Below are positions 10,001 through 19,513 of a stretch of 64,000 nt of DNA, piece by piece; the stretch's first letter is position 1; every line of letters begins with the position of its first letter. The position numbers and the translations under genes are program-made. The DNA is from Anaeromyxobacter oryzisoli (lineage in GTDB: Bacteria > Myxococcota > Myxococcia > Myxococcales > Anaeromyxobacteraceae): the NCBI RefSeq assembly GCF_022690765.1, contig NZ_JALCZA010000019.1:1-64000 (forward strand), read 5' to 3'. The notes under the pieces were generated by a model. It was not told the origin of the DNA. It saw nothing but the letters and a program-made list of their open reading frames with translations, and searched no databases.

Positions 10001-10738
10001 CGCGCCGCAGCGGGTCCCCATGCAGAGCCCGTCGAGCACGCTGAAGCTCATGGTGGTGGCGACGCTGCGCCCCGCGAGCAGCGCGCACATGCTGGCGCCG
10101 TTCCCGAGGTGCAGGGCCACCGTCCGGCCGTCCGCCGCGCCGGCGTCGAGCGAGGGCAGGACCGCCGCCACGTGCTCGTACGAGAGGCCGTGGAAGCCAT
10201 AGCGGCGCAGCCCCGCCGCGTGCAGCTCCTCCGGGAGCGCGAAGCGCTGGGCCACCTCCGGCGCGGCGCGGTGGAAGGCGGTGTCGAAGCACGCGATCTG
10301 GAGGAGGTCCGGGGCGAGCTCGCGCAGGAGGCGGATCGGGCGGAGGTTGTGCGGCTGGTGGAGCGGCGCGAGGGGCACGAAGGTCTGGAGGCGCGCGAGC
10401 ACCTCCTCGTCCACCGGCGTCGGCCCCGAGAACACCGCGCCGCCGTGCACCACCCGGTGGCCCACGCCGCGCAGCCGGCCGCCGTCGAGCGCGCCCCGCA
10501 CGAACGCGAGCAGGACGTCGAGCGCGCCGTCGTGGCCGAGCCAGGCGTGCTCGCCCCAGCGCCGCTCCGCGACGACGGCGCCGTCGGGCCGGCGCGCCAC
10601 GAAGCGGGGCTCCCCCTCGCCCGCGAGCCCCTCGAGCTGCCCGCGCACCTCGAGCGCGAGGTCCTCGCCGCGGCCGGCGAAGAGCGAGAACTTCACGGAC
10701 GACGAGCCCGCGTTGAGGACGAGGAGTCGATCGGGCAT
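7064..10738 (-). CDS. Acetate kinase-phosphoketolase fusion protein
   Basis: 1224 residues in one uninterrupted frame. Residues 1 to about 395 are a complete acetate kinase: [60 protein letters not shown]. After a linker of about ten residues, Met406 opens a complete phosphoketolase (MTEKEAG ...) with [41 protein letters not shown] and the thiamine-diphosphate motif GDGEAETGP. Phosphoketolase splits xylulose-5-P (or fructose-6-P) to acetyl-P; acetate kinase turns acetyl-P plus ADP into acetate plus ATP. The pair thus covers consecutive steps. It begins 28 bp behind the P-type ATPase gene. An internal ribosome site ahead of Met406 could also yield free phosphoketolase. Confidence 0.92.
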   Translation of the reverse strand: MPDRLLVLNAGSSSVKFSLFAGRGEDLALEVRGQLEGLAGEGEPRFVARRPDGAVVAERRWGEHAWLGHDGALDVLLAFVRGALDGGRLRGVGHRVVHGGAVFSGPTPVDEEVLARLQTFVPLAPLHQPHNLRPIRLLRELAPDLLQIACFDTAFHRAAPEVAQRFALPEELHAAGLRRYGFHGLSYEHVAAVLPSLDAGAADGRTVALHLGNGASMCALLAGRSVATTMSFSVLDGLCMGTRCGALDPGAVLWLVQERGLDARAVEGLLYDRSGLLGVSGLSGDMRTLLASSAPRARLAVELFTYRIARELGSLAAALGGLDALVFTGGIGENAAAIRERVCRDAAWLGVALDPAANAAGGPRITAARSRVSAWVVHADEELTIARQACRLLEATGPTAREGTTMTEKEAGLEHTAVPSAFGPARATVKGSPLAPEELRGLDAFWRACNYLALGMIYLQDNPLLREPLRPDHVKNRLLGHWGASPALAFVYTHLNRVIRARGLDVLFLAGPGHGAPGVLGPVYLEGTYSEVYPDRSLDEEGLRRFFRQFSFPGGIGSHCTPETPGSIHEGGELGYVLSHACGAAFDDPDLIVAAVVGDGEAETGPLATSWHVNKFLNPIRDGAVLPVLSLNGYKIDNPTLLARVPSEELVSLLRGLGWTPFLVEGSEPASMHQAMAATLDRCVEAIRGAQAEARRTGVPGRPRWPMIVLRAPKGWTAPAELDGHALEGSWRAHQVPIPGVKQDPARLALLERWLRSYRPEELFDAAGAPVQAVREVAPRGARRMGASARANGGLRKRALRLPDFRAYAVPVESPGNATAEGTRPLGAFLRDVVRANPDNFRVFGPDETTSNRLDAVYEASRKLWLEQELPSDADGGHLAPDGRVLEMLSEHTLEGMLEGYLLTGRHGLLSSYEAFVHIVDSMFNQHAKWLSSARPLSWRAEIASLNLLVTSTVWRQDHNGFTHQDPGFLDVVLNKSPEVTRIYLPPDVNCLLSVADHCLRSEDYVNVIVADKQLHRQYLTMEAAVAHCAKGVGIWDWASSDEGAAPDVVMACAGDVPTEEALAATAMLREEFPDLKLRFVNVVDLFRLQPESEHPHGLPDRDFDSLFTTDAPIIFDFHGYPWLVHRLAYRRANHRNLHVRGYKEKGSIDTPLGLAIANQIDRFSLAMDVIDRVPRLRTAGAHAKERFRNRQLACREYAHAHGIDPPDVVGWRWPGTDRGAGSR
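9521..9537 (-). promoter_or_regulatory. Internal ribosome-binding site and ATG within the fusion gene
   Basis: On the coding strand GGGAGGGG (9537-9530) stands 6 bases before an in-frame ATG (9523) at the exact junction between the acetate kinase and phosphoketolase parts. This is ideal spacing. Initiation here would give a free 819-residue phosphoketolase, the normal family length. Confidence 0.6.
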
Positions 10739-10766
10739 GGGCGGGATCCCGGGCGGGCCTCCTCCC

Positions 10767-13574
10767 TCAGCGCGGCCGCAGCAGCCACCGCTTCGCCTCC
10801 GTGAGCCAGAGCACGGACGAGGCGACGGCGGTGCAGGCGAGCCAGTCGCGCGGGGCGAGCGGGACGGTGCCGAAGGCGCGCTGCAGGAAGGGCGCGTGCA
10901 CCACCGCGAGCTGGAGCGCGACGGAGGTCAGCACCGCCAGCCAGAGCCAGCGGTTCGCGAGGAGCCGGTGGAAGGCGCTGCGGTCCGGGAAGCGGGCGCA
11001 GAAGGCGTTGAAGAGCTGGAACAGCACGAGCGTCGTGAACGCCATGGTCTGCGCGTGGCGGAGCCCGCCCCCGGCGCGGAGCGGGGGGACGAGCCCGCCG
11101 GGCAGCGACCCGTCGAGGACGAGGAGCGTCCCCGCCGCCATGATCGCTCCGACGAACACGATGTCGGCCCAGGCGCGCCCGCCGATCACGTGGCTGCGCG
11201 GGTCGCGGGGCGGCGCGCGCATGACGTCCCGGTCGCCCGGCTCGACCCCGAGCGCCAGCGCCGGGGCGGCGTCGGTGAGCAGGTTGATCCAGAGGATCTG
11301 GGTCGCGAGCAGCGGCGCGACGAGGGCCGATCCCTCCTCGGGCACCAGGCCGAGCGGCCCGGCCAGCATCACCCCGAGGAACATCACGAGCACCTCGCCG
11401 ATGTTCGAGGAGAGCAGGTAGCGCAGGAACCGCTGGATGTTGGCGAAGATCGAGCGGCCCTCCTCGACCGCCGCGACGATCGAGCCGAAGTCGTCGTCGG
11501 TCAGGATCAGATCGGCCGCGCCCTTCGCGACGTCGGTGCCGGCGAGCCCCATGGCGACCCCGATGTCCGCCGCCTTCAGGGCCGGCGCGTCGTTCACCCC
11601 GTCGCCGGTCATCGCCACGATCTCGCCGTTCGCCTCGAGGGCCCGGACGATCCCGAGCTTGTGCTCCGGCGCGACGCGCGCGTAGACCGGGACCTCCCGG
11701 ACGGCGGCGCGGAGCGCGGCGTCGTCGAGCCGGGAGAGCTGCGCCCCCGTGAGCGTCCGTCCCCCCCTCGCGGCGATCCCCAGCTCGGCCGCGATCGCCG
11801 CCCCCGTCGCGGGGTGGTCGCCGGTGATGAGGAGCACCCGCACGCCTGCGCGCCGGGCGGCGTCCACCGAGGCGCGGGCCTCGGGCCGGGGCGGGTCGAT
11901 CATCCCGACGACGCCGAGGAAGACGAGCTCATGCTCCAGCTCCTCGCCGGGTGACGCGGGGAGCGCCCCGCGCGCGAGATCGCGGGACGCGACGCCGATC
12001 GTCCGCAGCGCCTGCGCCGCCAGCCGCTCGACGGTGCGCGCGAGCTCCTCGCGCCGGGCCGCGGTGAGCGGACGCGTCCCGCCGCCGATCCGCTCCTCCG
12101 TGCAGCGCGCCAGCACGACGTCCGGCGCGCCCTTCGCGAGGAGCAGCGCCCGCCCGGGGTGGTCGGCGTCGCCGTGGACGGTGCTCATCAGCTTGCGCTC
12201 CGACGAGAAGGGGATCTCGCCGAGCCGGGGGTGGCGCCGCTGGAGCTCCTCCTGCGGGAGCCCCACCTTGCGCGCCGCCACCACCAGCGCGCCCTCGGTC
12301 GGATCCCCCTGGATGGCCCAGCGCCCGTCGCGCCGCACCAGCGCCGCGTTGTTCGCCAGGCACCCGGCCGCGAGCGTCCGCCGCAGCTCCTCGAGCAGCG
12401 CCGGGTCCGTCGGCGCCGCGCCCGCGCGCCGGAGCTCGCCGGCGGGATCGTAGCCCGCACCGGTGAGCTCGACGTCGCCGCTCGCGGTGACGACCGCGCG
12501 GACCGTCATCTCGTTCCGGGTCAGCGTCCCGGTCTTGTCGGTGCAGATGGTGGTCGTCGCGCCGAGGGTCTCGACCGCCGAGAGCCGCCGCACGATGACG
12601 TGGCGCGCCGCCATGCGCTGCGTCCCGAGCGAGAGGACGATCGTCGTGACGGCGGCGAGCCCCTCGGGCACCGCGGCCACCGCGAGGGACACCGCGAGGA
12701 GCAGCACGGCGACGAGGTCGGACGGCGAGCGCAGGCGCTCGACGAGGAGGATCGTCGCGGCGATGACGACGGCGATGACGACGACCGCGAGCCCGAGCGC
12801 CCGCCCGACGCGATCGAGCTCGCGCTGCAGCGGCGTCTGCGAGGGCGCCGTCTCCTGGAGCGCGCCGGCGATCCGGCCGAGCTCGGTCGCGCGTCCGGTG
12901 GCGGTGACGACCGCCCGTCCGCGCCCCGCCGCGACCGCGGTCCCCTGGAAGACCATGTCGTCGCGATCGGCGATCCCGACCTCCGCCGCGATCGGCGCGG
13001 AGCCCTTCGAGACGGGGGTGCTCTCGCCGGTCAGGGCGGCCTCGGCGGTGCGCAGCGCGATCGCCTCGAGCACCCGGGCGTCGGCGGCGAGGGCGTCGCC
13101 CTCCTCGAGCAGCAGGACGTCGCCGGGCACGAGCTCGGCGGCCGGGACCTGCAGCGGGCGTCCGTCGCGCAGCACCCGTGCGGTCGGCGCGGCGAGCGCC
13201 TTCAGCGCGGCGGCGGCCTGCTCGGCCCGGCGCTCCTGGACGAACCCGAGCGCGGCGTCGAGGATCACGATCGCGAGGATCGTGAGCGCCTCGTACGGGA
13301 TCGCGGTCTCGCGCTCCACCGCCCAGACGCCGAGCGAGATGGCGGTGGCGACGAGGAGCAGGATCGTCAGGCCGTCGCGGAGCTGGGCGAGGAGGCGGCG
13401 CCAGGCGGGCACGGGCGGCGCCGACGGCAGCTCGTTCCAGCCGTACCGGAGCAGGCGGCGCTGCACGTCGTCGGCAGACAGGCCCTCGTGCGCGTCGCCG
13501 TCCAGCGCGGCGACCACCTCGGCCGCGGGGAGCCGGTAGGGCGGGAGGAGCTCCTGTGGGGTGGTCGCCAGCAC
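10767..13574 (-). CDS. Cation-transporting P-type ATPase (Ca2+ P2A-like)
   Basis: 935 residues from a GTG start. Motifs in order: an N-terminal cation-ATPase domain, TGEST in the actuator domain ([13 protein letters not shown]), the phosphorylated aspartate at about 346 in [24 protein letters not shown] in the nucleotide-binding domain, and [18 protein letters not shown] in the hinge. About ten membrane segments are visible, four of them at the C-terminus. PEGLAA in the fourth segment and [13 protein letters not shown] later on fit Ca2+-type (PMR1/PacL) pumps rather than soft-metal P1B pumps, which carry CPC. It should expel Ca2+ or Mn2+ from the cytoplasm using ATP. The acetate kinase-phosphoketolase gene follows 28 bp downstream. 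Confidence 0.9.
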   Translation of the reverse strand: MLATTPQELLPPYRLPAAEVVAALDGDAHEGLSADDVQRRLLRYGWNELPSAPPVPAWRRLLAQLRDGLTILLLVATAISLGVWAVERETAIPYEALTILAIVILDAALGFVQERRAEQAAAALKALAAPTARVLRDGRPLQVPAAELVPGDVLLLEEGDALAADARVLEAIALRTAEAALTGESTPVSKGSAPIAAEVGIADRDDMVFQGTAVAAGRGRAVVTATGRATELGRIAGALQETAPSQTPLQRELDRVGRALGLAVVVIAVVIAATILLVERLRSPSDLVAVLLLAVSLAVAAVPEGLAAVTTIVLSLGTQRMAARHVIVRRLSAVETLGATTTICTDKTGTLTRNEMTVRAVVTASGDVELTGAGYDPAGELRRAGAAPTDPALLEELRRTLAAGCLANNAALVRRDGRWAIQGDPTEGALVVAARKVGLPQEELQRRHPRLGEIPFSSERKLMSTVHGDADHPGRALLLAKGAPDVVLARCTEERIGGGTRPLTAARREELARTVERLAAQALRTIGVASRDLARGALPASPGEELEHELVFLGVVGMIDPPRPEARASVDAARRAGVRVLLITGDHPATGAAIAAELGIAARGGRTLTGAQLSRLDDAALRAAVREVPVYARVAPEHKLGIVRALEANGEIVAMTGDGVNDAPALKAADIGVAMGLAGTDVAKGAADLILTDDDFGSIVAAVEEGRSIFANIQRFLRYLLSSNIGEVLVMFLGVMLAGPLGLVPEEGSALVAPLLATQILWINLLTDAAPALALGVEPGDRDVMRAPPRDPRSHVIGGRAWADIVFVGAIMAAGTLLVLDGSLPGGLVPPLRAGGGLRHAQTMAFTTLVLFQLFNAFCARFPDRSAFHRLLANRWLWLAVLTSVALQLAVVHAPFLQRAFGTVPLAPRDWLACTAVASSVLWLTEAKRWLLRPR

Positions 13575-13685
13575 CGTGCGCCCGCGCCAACGCCGTGACG
13601 CGGATCTCCTCGTGGGAAGCGTAATCGTCGCCAGACGCGCGCCCCCCGGGAAGGCGCCACGGCGGGGCGTCGCGTCTTGTCGCGC

Positions 13686-13716
13686 GGAGGCGGGGCCCCT
13701 CGGGCGCCCCGCCTCC
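13686..13716 (-). terminator. GC-rich hairpin between guaB1-like and ATPase genes
   Basis: An 11-bp perfect stem (GGAGGCGGGGC / GCCCCGCCTCC) flanks a 9-base loop that can pair further. It lies just after the stop of the GuaB1-type gene on the minus strand. No T run follows, so it may be a weak or Rho-assisted terminator. Confidence 0.5.
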
Positions 13717-13731
13717 CCCGTAGAGCCCGCC

Positions 13732-15168
13732 TCACCCCCTCGGTTTCCCTTCGAGGTAGCCGCCCGCCGTCTGGACCCCGACCACCGCCTTCTGGTGGAG
13801 CTGCGGCAGCGTCGTCGCGCCGACGTACGTGAAGGCCGACTGCACGCCGGTGATGATGTCCACGAGGATCGCCCCGACGCTCTCCCGGCCCTCGCGGATG
13901 TAGATGCGCGACGTGGAGATCCCCTCGCGGAAGAAGCCCTTCTTCGCGCGCTCGAACGCGTCGAGGCCGGCGGTGCGATCGCTGACCGCGCGGGCGCTCG
14001 CCATGCCGTAGTTCTCCTTGTACGGTCGGCCGTCGCGATCCTCCTTGATGTCGCCGGGGCTCTCGTACGTCCCCGCGAGCGCGGTGCCGATCATGACGCG
14101 CGACGCGCCGGCCGCGAGGTAGAGCGCGACGTCCCTCGGGTCGCGCACGCCGCCGTCGGCCCAGACGTGCCGCCCGCGCTGGTGCGCCTCGCGGGCGCAC
14201 GCGCGCACCGAGGAGAACGTGGGGCGGCCGGCGCCGGTCTGCATCCGGGTGGTGCACATCGCGCCGGGGCCGACGTTCACCTTCACCACGTCGGCGCCCG
14301 CGTCGAGCAGGGCGCGGGTGCCCTCCGGCGTGCAGACGTTCCCGGCGACGAGCGGCAGCGACGTCCCGATCGCGCGCCGCACCTCCCGGATCGCCTCGAT
14401 CATGCGCCGCTGGTGCCCGTGCGCGGTGTCGAGCACGATCGCCGAGGCGCCCAGCTCGGCGAGGCGCGCGGCGGTGGTCGCGGCCGACGCCGAGATCCCC
14501 ACGGCGGCGGCGACCATCAGCCGGCCCTGCGGGTCGAGCGACGGCTCGAGGAGCTCCAGGCGGACCGCGTCGTCGCGGGTGAGCACGCCCACCACCCGCC
14601 CGTCGGCGTCGAGGACCGGCGCGGACTTCACCCGGTGCTCCTCCATCAGGAGGAACGCGTCCCGGTTCGGCGTCCCGGCGGCGATCGTGACCAGCCGCGA
14701 CGACATGAACGCGCCCACGGGCGAGTACTGATCGCGATCGCGCAGGTCGGCGCGGGTGACGATGCCGAGGGGGCGCTGGGAGTCGTCCACGACGATCACC
14801 ATGTCGTGGGCGCGCTTGCGGATGATGCCGAGGACGTCGCGCAGGGTCGCGCGCGGCGTCACGAGGAGCGGCGTGTCGTAGCGCGGATCGGCCCCCTTGA
14901 TGTGCTTGATGATCCGCGTCGCGGTCTCGAGGTCCATGTCCTGGGGCAGGACGCCGAGGCCGCCGAGCCGCGCCATCGTCTCGGCCATCCGCTTGCCGGT
15001 GACGGCGTTCATGTTCGCCGAGACGATCGGGTGCGAGCCGCCGGCGAAGTCCACCGGGCGGAGATCCACGTCGAGCCGCGAGCTCCCTTCGAAGTAGCCG
15101 GGGACCAGGAACACGTCGTCGAGCGAGAGCTCGAGCGCCTCGTCGTGATCGGGGTGCAGGAATCGCAT
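13732..15168 (-). CDS. GuaB1-family IMP dehydrogenase-related protein (likely GMP reductase)
   Basis: 478 residues; the ATG at 15168 has GGAGG about 5 bases ahead. It is a (beta/alpha)8 IMPDH/GMPR enzyme with a paired CBS insert at about residues 95-210. The catalytic cysteine is at about 305 in GPGAMCTTRM, followed by the flap and WADGGVRDPRDVALYL. The N-terminus (MRFLHPDHDEALELSLDDV) and the C-terminal AFTYVGATTLPQLH are hallmarks of the GuaB1 subgroup. Actinobacterial GuaB1 proteins, long annotated as IMP dehydrogenase-like, have been shown to act as GMP reductases (GMP to IMP with NADPH). By family this protein should recycle guanine nucleotides, with the CBS pair sensing purine nucleotides. 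A canonical GuaB is presumably elsewhere. Confidence 0.88.
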   Translation of the reverse strand: MRFLHPDHDEALELSLDDVFLVPGYFEGSSRLDVDLRPVDFAGGSHPIVSANMNAVTGKRMAETMARLGGLGVLPQDMDLETATRIIKHIKGADPRYDTPLLVTPRATLRDVLGIIRKRAHDMVIVVDDSQRPLGIVTRADLRDRDQYSPVGAFMSSRLVTIAAGTPNRDAFLLMEEHRVKSAPVLDADGRVVGVLTRDDAVRLELLEPSLDPQGRLMVAAAVGISASAATTAARLAELGASAIVLDTAHGHQRRMIEAIREVRRAIGTSLPLVAGNVCTPEGTRALLDAGADVVKVNVGPGAMCTTRMQTGAGRPTFSSVRACAREAHQRGRHVWADGGVRDPRDVALYLAAGASRVMIGTALAGTYESPGDIKEDRDGRPYKENYGMASARAVSDRTAGLDAFERAKKGFFREGISTSRIYIREGRESVGAILVDIITGVQSAFTYVGATTLPQLHQKAVVGVQTAGGYLEGKPRG

Positions 15169-15407
15169 GGTTCCTCCATAAGCGCCGCGCGCGAAGAGGA
15201 ACCGCAAACCGCGCCGCCCCGTCACCCGGGCCCCCCGCCGCGCCGCCCGTCCAGTATCCGTCCCCTGCGCCGTCCCCGCCAACGCGCGCCCTCCCGTGGG
15301 AGCGCGGCGTCGCCCGGAGACCTCGCGGCGAGGCCCGAAGGGGCCGGGGGACGGCCACGGGACGGGCCGGCCACGCGTGTCCGCGCCACACCGGGGCGGG
15401 CCGTGCA

Positions 15408-16391
15408 TCAGGTCCAGGGCAGCGTCGCGCGGTGTGCCCAGTAGCGCGCGGGCTCCTCGGCGAGCTCGCCGAGGCGCTCGAGGCTCTCCGCGGAGAGCGC
15501 CAGGCGCAGCGCCTTCACGTTGGAGCGGAGCTGATCGACGGTGGTCGCGCCGAGGAGCACCACGTCGGCCCACGGGTTCGCGAGCGCGGCGGCGATCGCC
15601 ACCGCGTCCGGCGTGCTGCCCGCGGCGCGGCTCACCTCCGCGAGCGCGCCGGCGGCCGCGAGGTCGCCGCGCGGGGTGAGCCGGCCGTTGGCGAGCGGCT
15701 CCTTGACGATGACCAGGCGCCCCTCCGCGTGCGCCTCGCGGAGCCGGTCCCCGGCGGAGCGCTCGAGGAGGTTCCAGGTGGCCTGGATCGAGTCGAAGAG
15801 CGGCACGCCGTCTCGCTCGATCTCGAGGGCGCGGGCGATGGCGTCGGCCTGGGCCGGGCTCGTCACCGTGACGCCGATCCGGATCCCCCGGTGCTTCAGG
15901 CGCGCGAGCGTGTCGAGCACCGCCGCGTCGCGGAGGACGGGCCCGTCGGCCGTCGCGGAGTGGATCTGGTAGAGCGCGAGGTACGGCCCGAGCGCCGCCT
16001 CCGTCTCCGCCGCCTGGACCCGGAGGTTGGCGAGGGAGTGATCCTTGATCTCGTGGCGCTCCGCCTGGATCCGCCATCCGCCGACGTACCGGTAGCCCCA
16101 CTTCGAGCCGATCGTCACGTCGCGCGGCGTCAGGCGGCGGGCCTCCGCCCACGACCGCACGAACTCCTCCGCCGCGCCGTAGGAGCGGGCCGCGTCCAGG
16201 TATCGGATCCCCGCCTCGAACGCCGCGTCGAGCACCTCGTGCGAGCGCCGCCGGAGCTGCTCGAGGGAGCGGCTGCCGGGGAAGTCGGCGCCGTGATCGA
16301 GGGTGTGATAGGCGGGGCGCCCCAGCGCGGCCATGCCGAGGCCGAGCCGGGACACCAGGGGACCGTCCGCTCCGAGTCTTCGGGTGTTCAC
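15408..16391 (-). CDS. Aldo/keto reductase
   Basis: 327 residues from the GTG at 16391. This start is chosen because AGAAGGAAG lies about 8 bases upstream; a longer frame starts at 16427. A TIM-barrel NAD(P)H oxidoreductase: RYLDAARSYGAAEEFV holds the catalytic Asp and Tyr, TIGSKWGYRYVGG the lysine, and YQIHSAT the histidine. RLKHRGIRIGVTVTSPAQAD and VLLGATTVDQLRSNV line the cofactor site. It resembles the YghZ/Tas-like AKR branch. The substrate is not predictable. It is divergent from the fetAB-like operon across about 150 bp. Confidence 0.88.
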   Translation of the reverse strand: MNTRRLGADGPLVSRLGLGMAALGRPAYHTLDHGADFPGSRSLEQLRRRSHEVLDAAFEAGIRYLDAARSYGAAEEFVRSWAEARRLTPRDVTIGSKWGYRYVGGWRIQAERHEIKDHSLANLRVQAAETEAALGPYLALYQIHSATADGPVLRDAAVLDTLARLKHRGIRIGVTVTSPAQADAIARALEIERDGVPLFDSIQATWNLLERSAGDRLREAHAEGRLVIVKEPLANGRLTPRGDLAAAGALAEVSRAAGSTPDAVAIAAALANPWADVVLLGATTVDQLRSNVKALRLALSAESLERLGELAEEPARYWAHRATLPWT

Positions 16392-16543
16392 GGCGCTTCC
16401 TTCTAGCAGCAGCGAGCCGTCCGCCAAAGCGGATCCGGGCGCCCCGCCGTCCGGCTCGCGCGTGGCGGGCCGGCGGCGCCGCGCCCCCCCGGTCCCCGAT
16501 GCCGAGGTGACGCCGCCCGGGCGCGCGGATAGGCTGCGCCGCC

Positions 16544-17242
16544 ATGGACGCGCCAGGCACCGCCCTCCTCCGCGCCGAGCGGCTGACGCGGGTCGTCGCC
16601 GGCCGCGCCATCGTGGACGGGATCTCCGTCGAGGTGGCCGCGGGCGACGTGCTCGCGGTGGTGGGCCCGAGCGGCTCGGGGAAGTCGTCGTTCCTGCGCC
16701 TGCTCGATCGGCTGGACGAGCCGACGGGCGGGACCGTCTACCTCGGGGGCCGGGACTACCGCGCGCTCCCCCCGCGCGAGCTGCGGCGCCGGGTCGGGAT
16801 GGTGATGCAGGCGCCGGTGCTGTTCCCGGGGACGGTGGCGGAGAACGTCCGGTTCGGCCCGGCGCAGCGCGGGGAGCGGCTCCCGGACGCCGACGTCGCC
16901 CGGCTCCTCGCGCTGGTGGGGCTGCCGTCCTTCGCCGATCGCGCCGTGGACCACCTCTCCGGGGGCGAGGCGCAGCGCGTGTCGGTGGCGCGGGCGCTCG
17001 CGAACCGGCCCGAGGTGCTCCTGCTGGACGAGCCGACGTCCGCGCTCGACGACGCCTCCAAGCGCGGGATCGAGGCCCTCGTCACCGAGGTGGTGCGGGC
17101 CCGCGGCCTGACCTGCGTGGTGGTCACCCACGACCTCGCCCAGGCGGCGCGCCTCGCGCGCCGGGTGATGGTGGTCGAGGCGGGGAGGGTGAGGCGCGTC
17201 GGACCGCTCGAGGAGGTGCTGCGTGCTGAAGGGATGGATTGA
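16544..17242 (+). CDS. fetA: ABC transporter ATP-binding protein (FetA/YbbL-like)
   Basis: 232 residues. Walker A GPSGSGKSS, Q-loop MVMQAPVLFPGTVAENV, signature LSGGEAQRVSVARAL, Walker B VLLLDEPTSALDD and switch HD are all intact. It overlaps the permease gene by 20 bp, and the permease is of the FetB (UPF0014) family, so the pair matches E. coli FetAB, an exporter that lowers cytoplasmic iron and protects from peroxide. The sequence alone shows only the ABC ATPase; the iron role comes from the partner. Confidence 0.88.
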   Translation: MDAPGTALLRAERLTRVVAGRAIVDGISVEVAAGDVLAVVGPSGSGKSSFLRLLDRLDEPTGGTVYLGGRDYRALPPRELRRRVGMVMQAPVLFPGTVAENVRFGPAQRGERLPDADVARLLALVGLPSFADRAVDHLSGGEAQRVSVARALANRPEVLLLDEPTSALDDASKRGIEALVTEVVRARGLTCVVVTHDLAQAARLARRVMVVEAGRVRRVGPLEEVLRAEGMD

Positions 17243-18023
17243 GGATCCCACGCTCCTGGGGCTCGCCCAGGCCGGGGTCGCCGCGGCGCTGGCGTTCGCC
17301 GTGGTGCTCCTCGCGCGGCGGCGGCGCATCCACGTGGAGGCGGACGCGGCCGTCGCGCTGGTCCGGGGGCTCGTCCAGATCGCCCTGGTGGGCTCGGTCC
17401 TCGCCGCGCTGATGCGCGGCCCGCGGTGGACGAGCGTCCCGCTCCTCGCGGCGATGATGGCCGCCGCCGCCGCGACCTCCATGCGGCGGGCGGGGCGGAT
17501 CCCCGGCGCGTTCCGCGCCTCGCTCGCCGGCGTCGTCGTCGGCTCCGGCGGGGTGATCGCGCTCATGACCCTCGCCGGCGTGATCGCCACCGACCTCGGG
17601 ACCCTCGTCCCGGTGGGCAGCATGCTCGTCGCCAACGCGATGAACGCCAACGGCCTCGCCCTGGATCGCTTCCGCGGCGAGGTCCAGGCGCACGTCGCCG
17701 AGATCGAGACCGCGCTCGCCCTCGGCGCCGCCCCGGAGGAGACCGTGGCGCGCTTCGTCCGGTCGTCCTACGAGGCGAGCCTCATCCCCGCCATCGACAG
17801 CCTGCGCTCCCTCGGGATCGTCTGGATCCCCGGGCTCATGGCCGGGATGGTGCTCACCGGCGCGCCGCCGCTCGCCGCGGCGATCTACCAGTTCGTGGTC
17901 CTCGCGACGATCCTCTCGTCGTCCGCCCTGAGCTGCCTCGTCAGCACCACCCTGATCCGCAAGACCGCGTTCTCGCCCGCCGAGCAGCTCGTGCTCCGGG
18001 GGGGCGCCGCCGGCCGGGGGTGA
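17223..18023 (+). CDS. fetB: FetB/UPF0014-family membrane permease
   Basis: 266 residues from a GTG within the end of fetA, with GGAGG 6 bases ahead, so translation is coupled. About seven membrane segments. Conserved UPF0014 stretches are visible: VPVGSMLVANAMNANGLALD, VRSSYEASLIPAIDSLRSLG and PGLMAGMVLTGAPPLAAAIYQ, then LSCLVSTTLI near the end. With FetA it should form an iron exporter in the inner membrane. Confidence 0.92.
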   Translation: MLKGWIEDPTLLGLAQAGVAAALAFAVVLLARRRRIHVEADAAVALVRGLVQIALVGSVLAALMRGPRWTSVPLLAAMMAAAAATSMRRAGRIPGAFRASLAGVVVGSGGVIALMTLAGVIATDLGTLVPVGSMLVANAMNANGLALDRFRGEVQAHVAEIETALALGAAPEETVARFVRSSYEASLIPAIDSLRSLGIVWIPGLMAGMVLTGAPPLAAAIYQFVVLATILSSSALSCLVSTTLIRKTAFSPAEQLVLRGGAAGRG

Positions 18024-18040
18024 GCGTGCGCGGCGCGACG

Positions 18041-18061
18041 GGGCGCGCGTCGCGCGCGCCC
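18041..18061. terminator. Convergent hairpin between fetB and the DksA-like gene
   Basis: A 9-bp perfect stem (GGGCGCGCG / CGCGCGCCC) with a TCG loop lies midway between two converging stop codons (18023 and 18082). It could serve both strands. No T run. Confidence 0.55.
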
Positions 18062-18081
18062 GGCGCGAGCGGGTGGCGCCA

Positions 18082-18429
18082 TCACTCCGCGTCGGCGGCG
18101 TCGCGGGCCCAGGGGACCGCGGCCAGGCGCTCGTACGGGATCGGGTCGCCGGTCGTCTCGCCGATGCCGTAGGTCCCGGCGTCGAGCTTGCCGAGCGCCC
18201 GCTCGATCTCGGCGAGCAGGGCGCGCTCCCGCTCGCTCACCCCGAGCTCCTGGTCCGCGTCCGCCGCGCGCTGGGCCGACTCCTCGAGCTCCGCGGGCTC
18301 GTCGCGGGGCGGCGCGGGCAGCTCGGCGGTGTCCCGCACCACGCGGGTGAGCCGGGCGCGCTCCGCCTCGAGGCGGCCGCGGAGCGCGTCGAGCTGGGCC
18401 TTCGTGAGGTTCGACTGGACGGTGGCCAC
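18082..18429 (-). CDS. DksA/TraR-like protein lacking zinc-finger cysteines
   Basis: 115 residues from a GTG at 18429 with GGGAGGG ahead. The N-terminal two-thirds is a long charged helix (TKAQLDALRGRLEAERARL, then ERERALLAEIERALGKLDAG), as in DksA/TraR proteins. The C-terminal module TYGIGETTGDPIPYERLAAV aligns with the DksA zinc finger, where CGxC and CxxC occur, but all four cysteines are missing. Typical DksA proteins bind the secondary channel of RNA polymerase and act with ppGpp. Zinc-independent DksA2-type proteins exist, so loss of cysteine does not exclude function. The acidic coiled-coil tip residues could not be assigned with certainty. Confidence 0.78.
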   Translation of the reverse strand: MATVQSNLTKAQLDALRGRLEAERARLTRVVRDTAELPAPPRDEPAELEESAQRAADADQELGVSERERALLAEIERALGKLDAGTYGIGETTGDPIPYERLAAVPWARDAADAE

Positions 18430-18449
18430 GTTCCCTCCCGTTCCGCGCC

Positions 18450-19367
18450 TCAGCGGCCGCGGACCTTGACGAACGTCCCGCGCTCGAGCTCGTCGAACGC
18501 GGTCCGCAGCTCCTCCTGCGTGTTCATCACGATGGGGCCGTACCAGGCGACCGGCTCGCGGATGGGCTCGCCGGAGACGAGGAGGAACCGCACCGGCGCC
18601 TCCTCCGTCGTGACGTTCACCGAGTCGCCGTCGCCGAACAGCACGAGGTGGCGCGGCCCGATGAGCCGGTCGCGCTCCATGTCGAAGTAGTTGGCGCCCT
18701 CCTCGTCGTAGCCGTACGGGTCCTTCTGCTGGCAGAACACGCCCCGGCCCTCGAAGACGTACGCGAACACGGTGTGGCCGCGGGCGGTGCGGTGGTTGAA
18801 GGAGGCGGCCGGCGGGACCGTCACGTCGAGGTACTCGGGACCCGTCACCACGTCCCGCACCGGCCCGGTCACGGCGCCGACCCGGCCGGCGACGATCCTG
18901 ATCCGCGCGCCGCTCCGGTCGTCGGTCACCTCGGGGATGTGGCCGCTCGCGACGCCGCGGTAGCGCGGGTCCATCATCTTTCGCGCGGCCGGCAGGTTGG
19001 CCCAGAGCTGGAACCCCTGCAGCGCGCCCTGCGCGTCGCCCCGCGGCATCTCCTGGTGGACGATGCCGCTGCCGGCGGTCATCCACTGGACGTCGCCCGA
19101 GGCGATCACCCCGCGGTTGCCGAGGCTGTCGCCGTGCTCGACCTCGCCGCGCAGCACGTAGGTGATGGTCTCCATCCCCCGGTGCGGGTGCCACGGGAAC
19201 CCCTTCACGTAGTCCGACGGCACGCTCGAGCTGAAGTCGTCGAGGAGGAGGAAGGGATCGTAGAGCTGCGGGGAGCCGAAGCCGATGGCGCGGTGCAGGC
19301 GGACGCCGGCGCCCTCGACGGTGGGCCGGCCCTTCACGACCTTTCGGATGTGCCTCGGCTCGATCAC
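18450..19367 (-). CDS. Pirin-family cupin protein
   Basis: 305 residues from the GTG at 19367; GGGGGG lies about 5 bases ahead. The N-terminal cupin is clear: FPWHPHRGMETITYVLRGEV carries the two metal-binding His and the Glu region, and GDVQWMTAGSGIVHQEMP carries the later His. A C-terminal pirin cupin-like domain follows, ending PVAWYGPIVMNTQEEL. Bacterial pirins include quercetin 2,3-dioxygenases and proteins with regulatory partners, and the true role is often unknown. It sits 20 bp ahead of the DksA-like gene on the same strand, so the two are probably co-transcribed. Confidence 0.9.
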   Translation of the reverse strand: MIEPRHIRKVVKGRPTVEGAGVRLHRAIGFGSPQLYDPFLLLDDFSSSVPSDYVKGFPWHPHRGMETITYVLRGEVEHGDSLGNRGVIASGDVQWMTAGSGIVHQEMPRGDAQGALQGFQLWANLPAARKMMDPRYRGVASGHIPEVTDDRSGARIRIVAGRVGAVTGPVRDVVTGPEYLDVTVPPAASFNHRTARGHTVFAYVFEGRGVFCQQKDPYGYDEEGANYFDMERDRLIGPRHLVLFGDGDSVNVTTEEAPVRFLLVSGEPIREPVAWYGPIVMNTQEELRTAFDELERGTFVKVRGR

Positions 19368-19513
19368 GGCGCCCCCCTGGCCGGCGAGCGCGAGCCTTGC
19401 GCTCCTGCGGCGCGGGCGACCTCCGGCGCGCCGGCCCTGCTCCGTTCCTATCTCCTCGCCGCTCGGGATGCCGGGGCGCGCGCAGGGGCGCCCCGAGCGA
19501 GTCGTCTCGATGG

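Noticed and set aside
7133-10804. 1223-residue plus-strand frame opposite the acetate kinase-phosphoketolase gene
   Set aside because: Composition is that of an antisense shadow (Val/Arg/Glu/Gly strings); the minus strand carries complete enzyme motifs.
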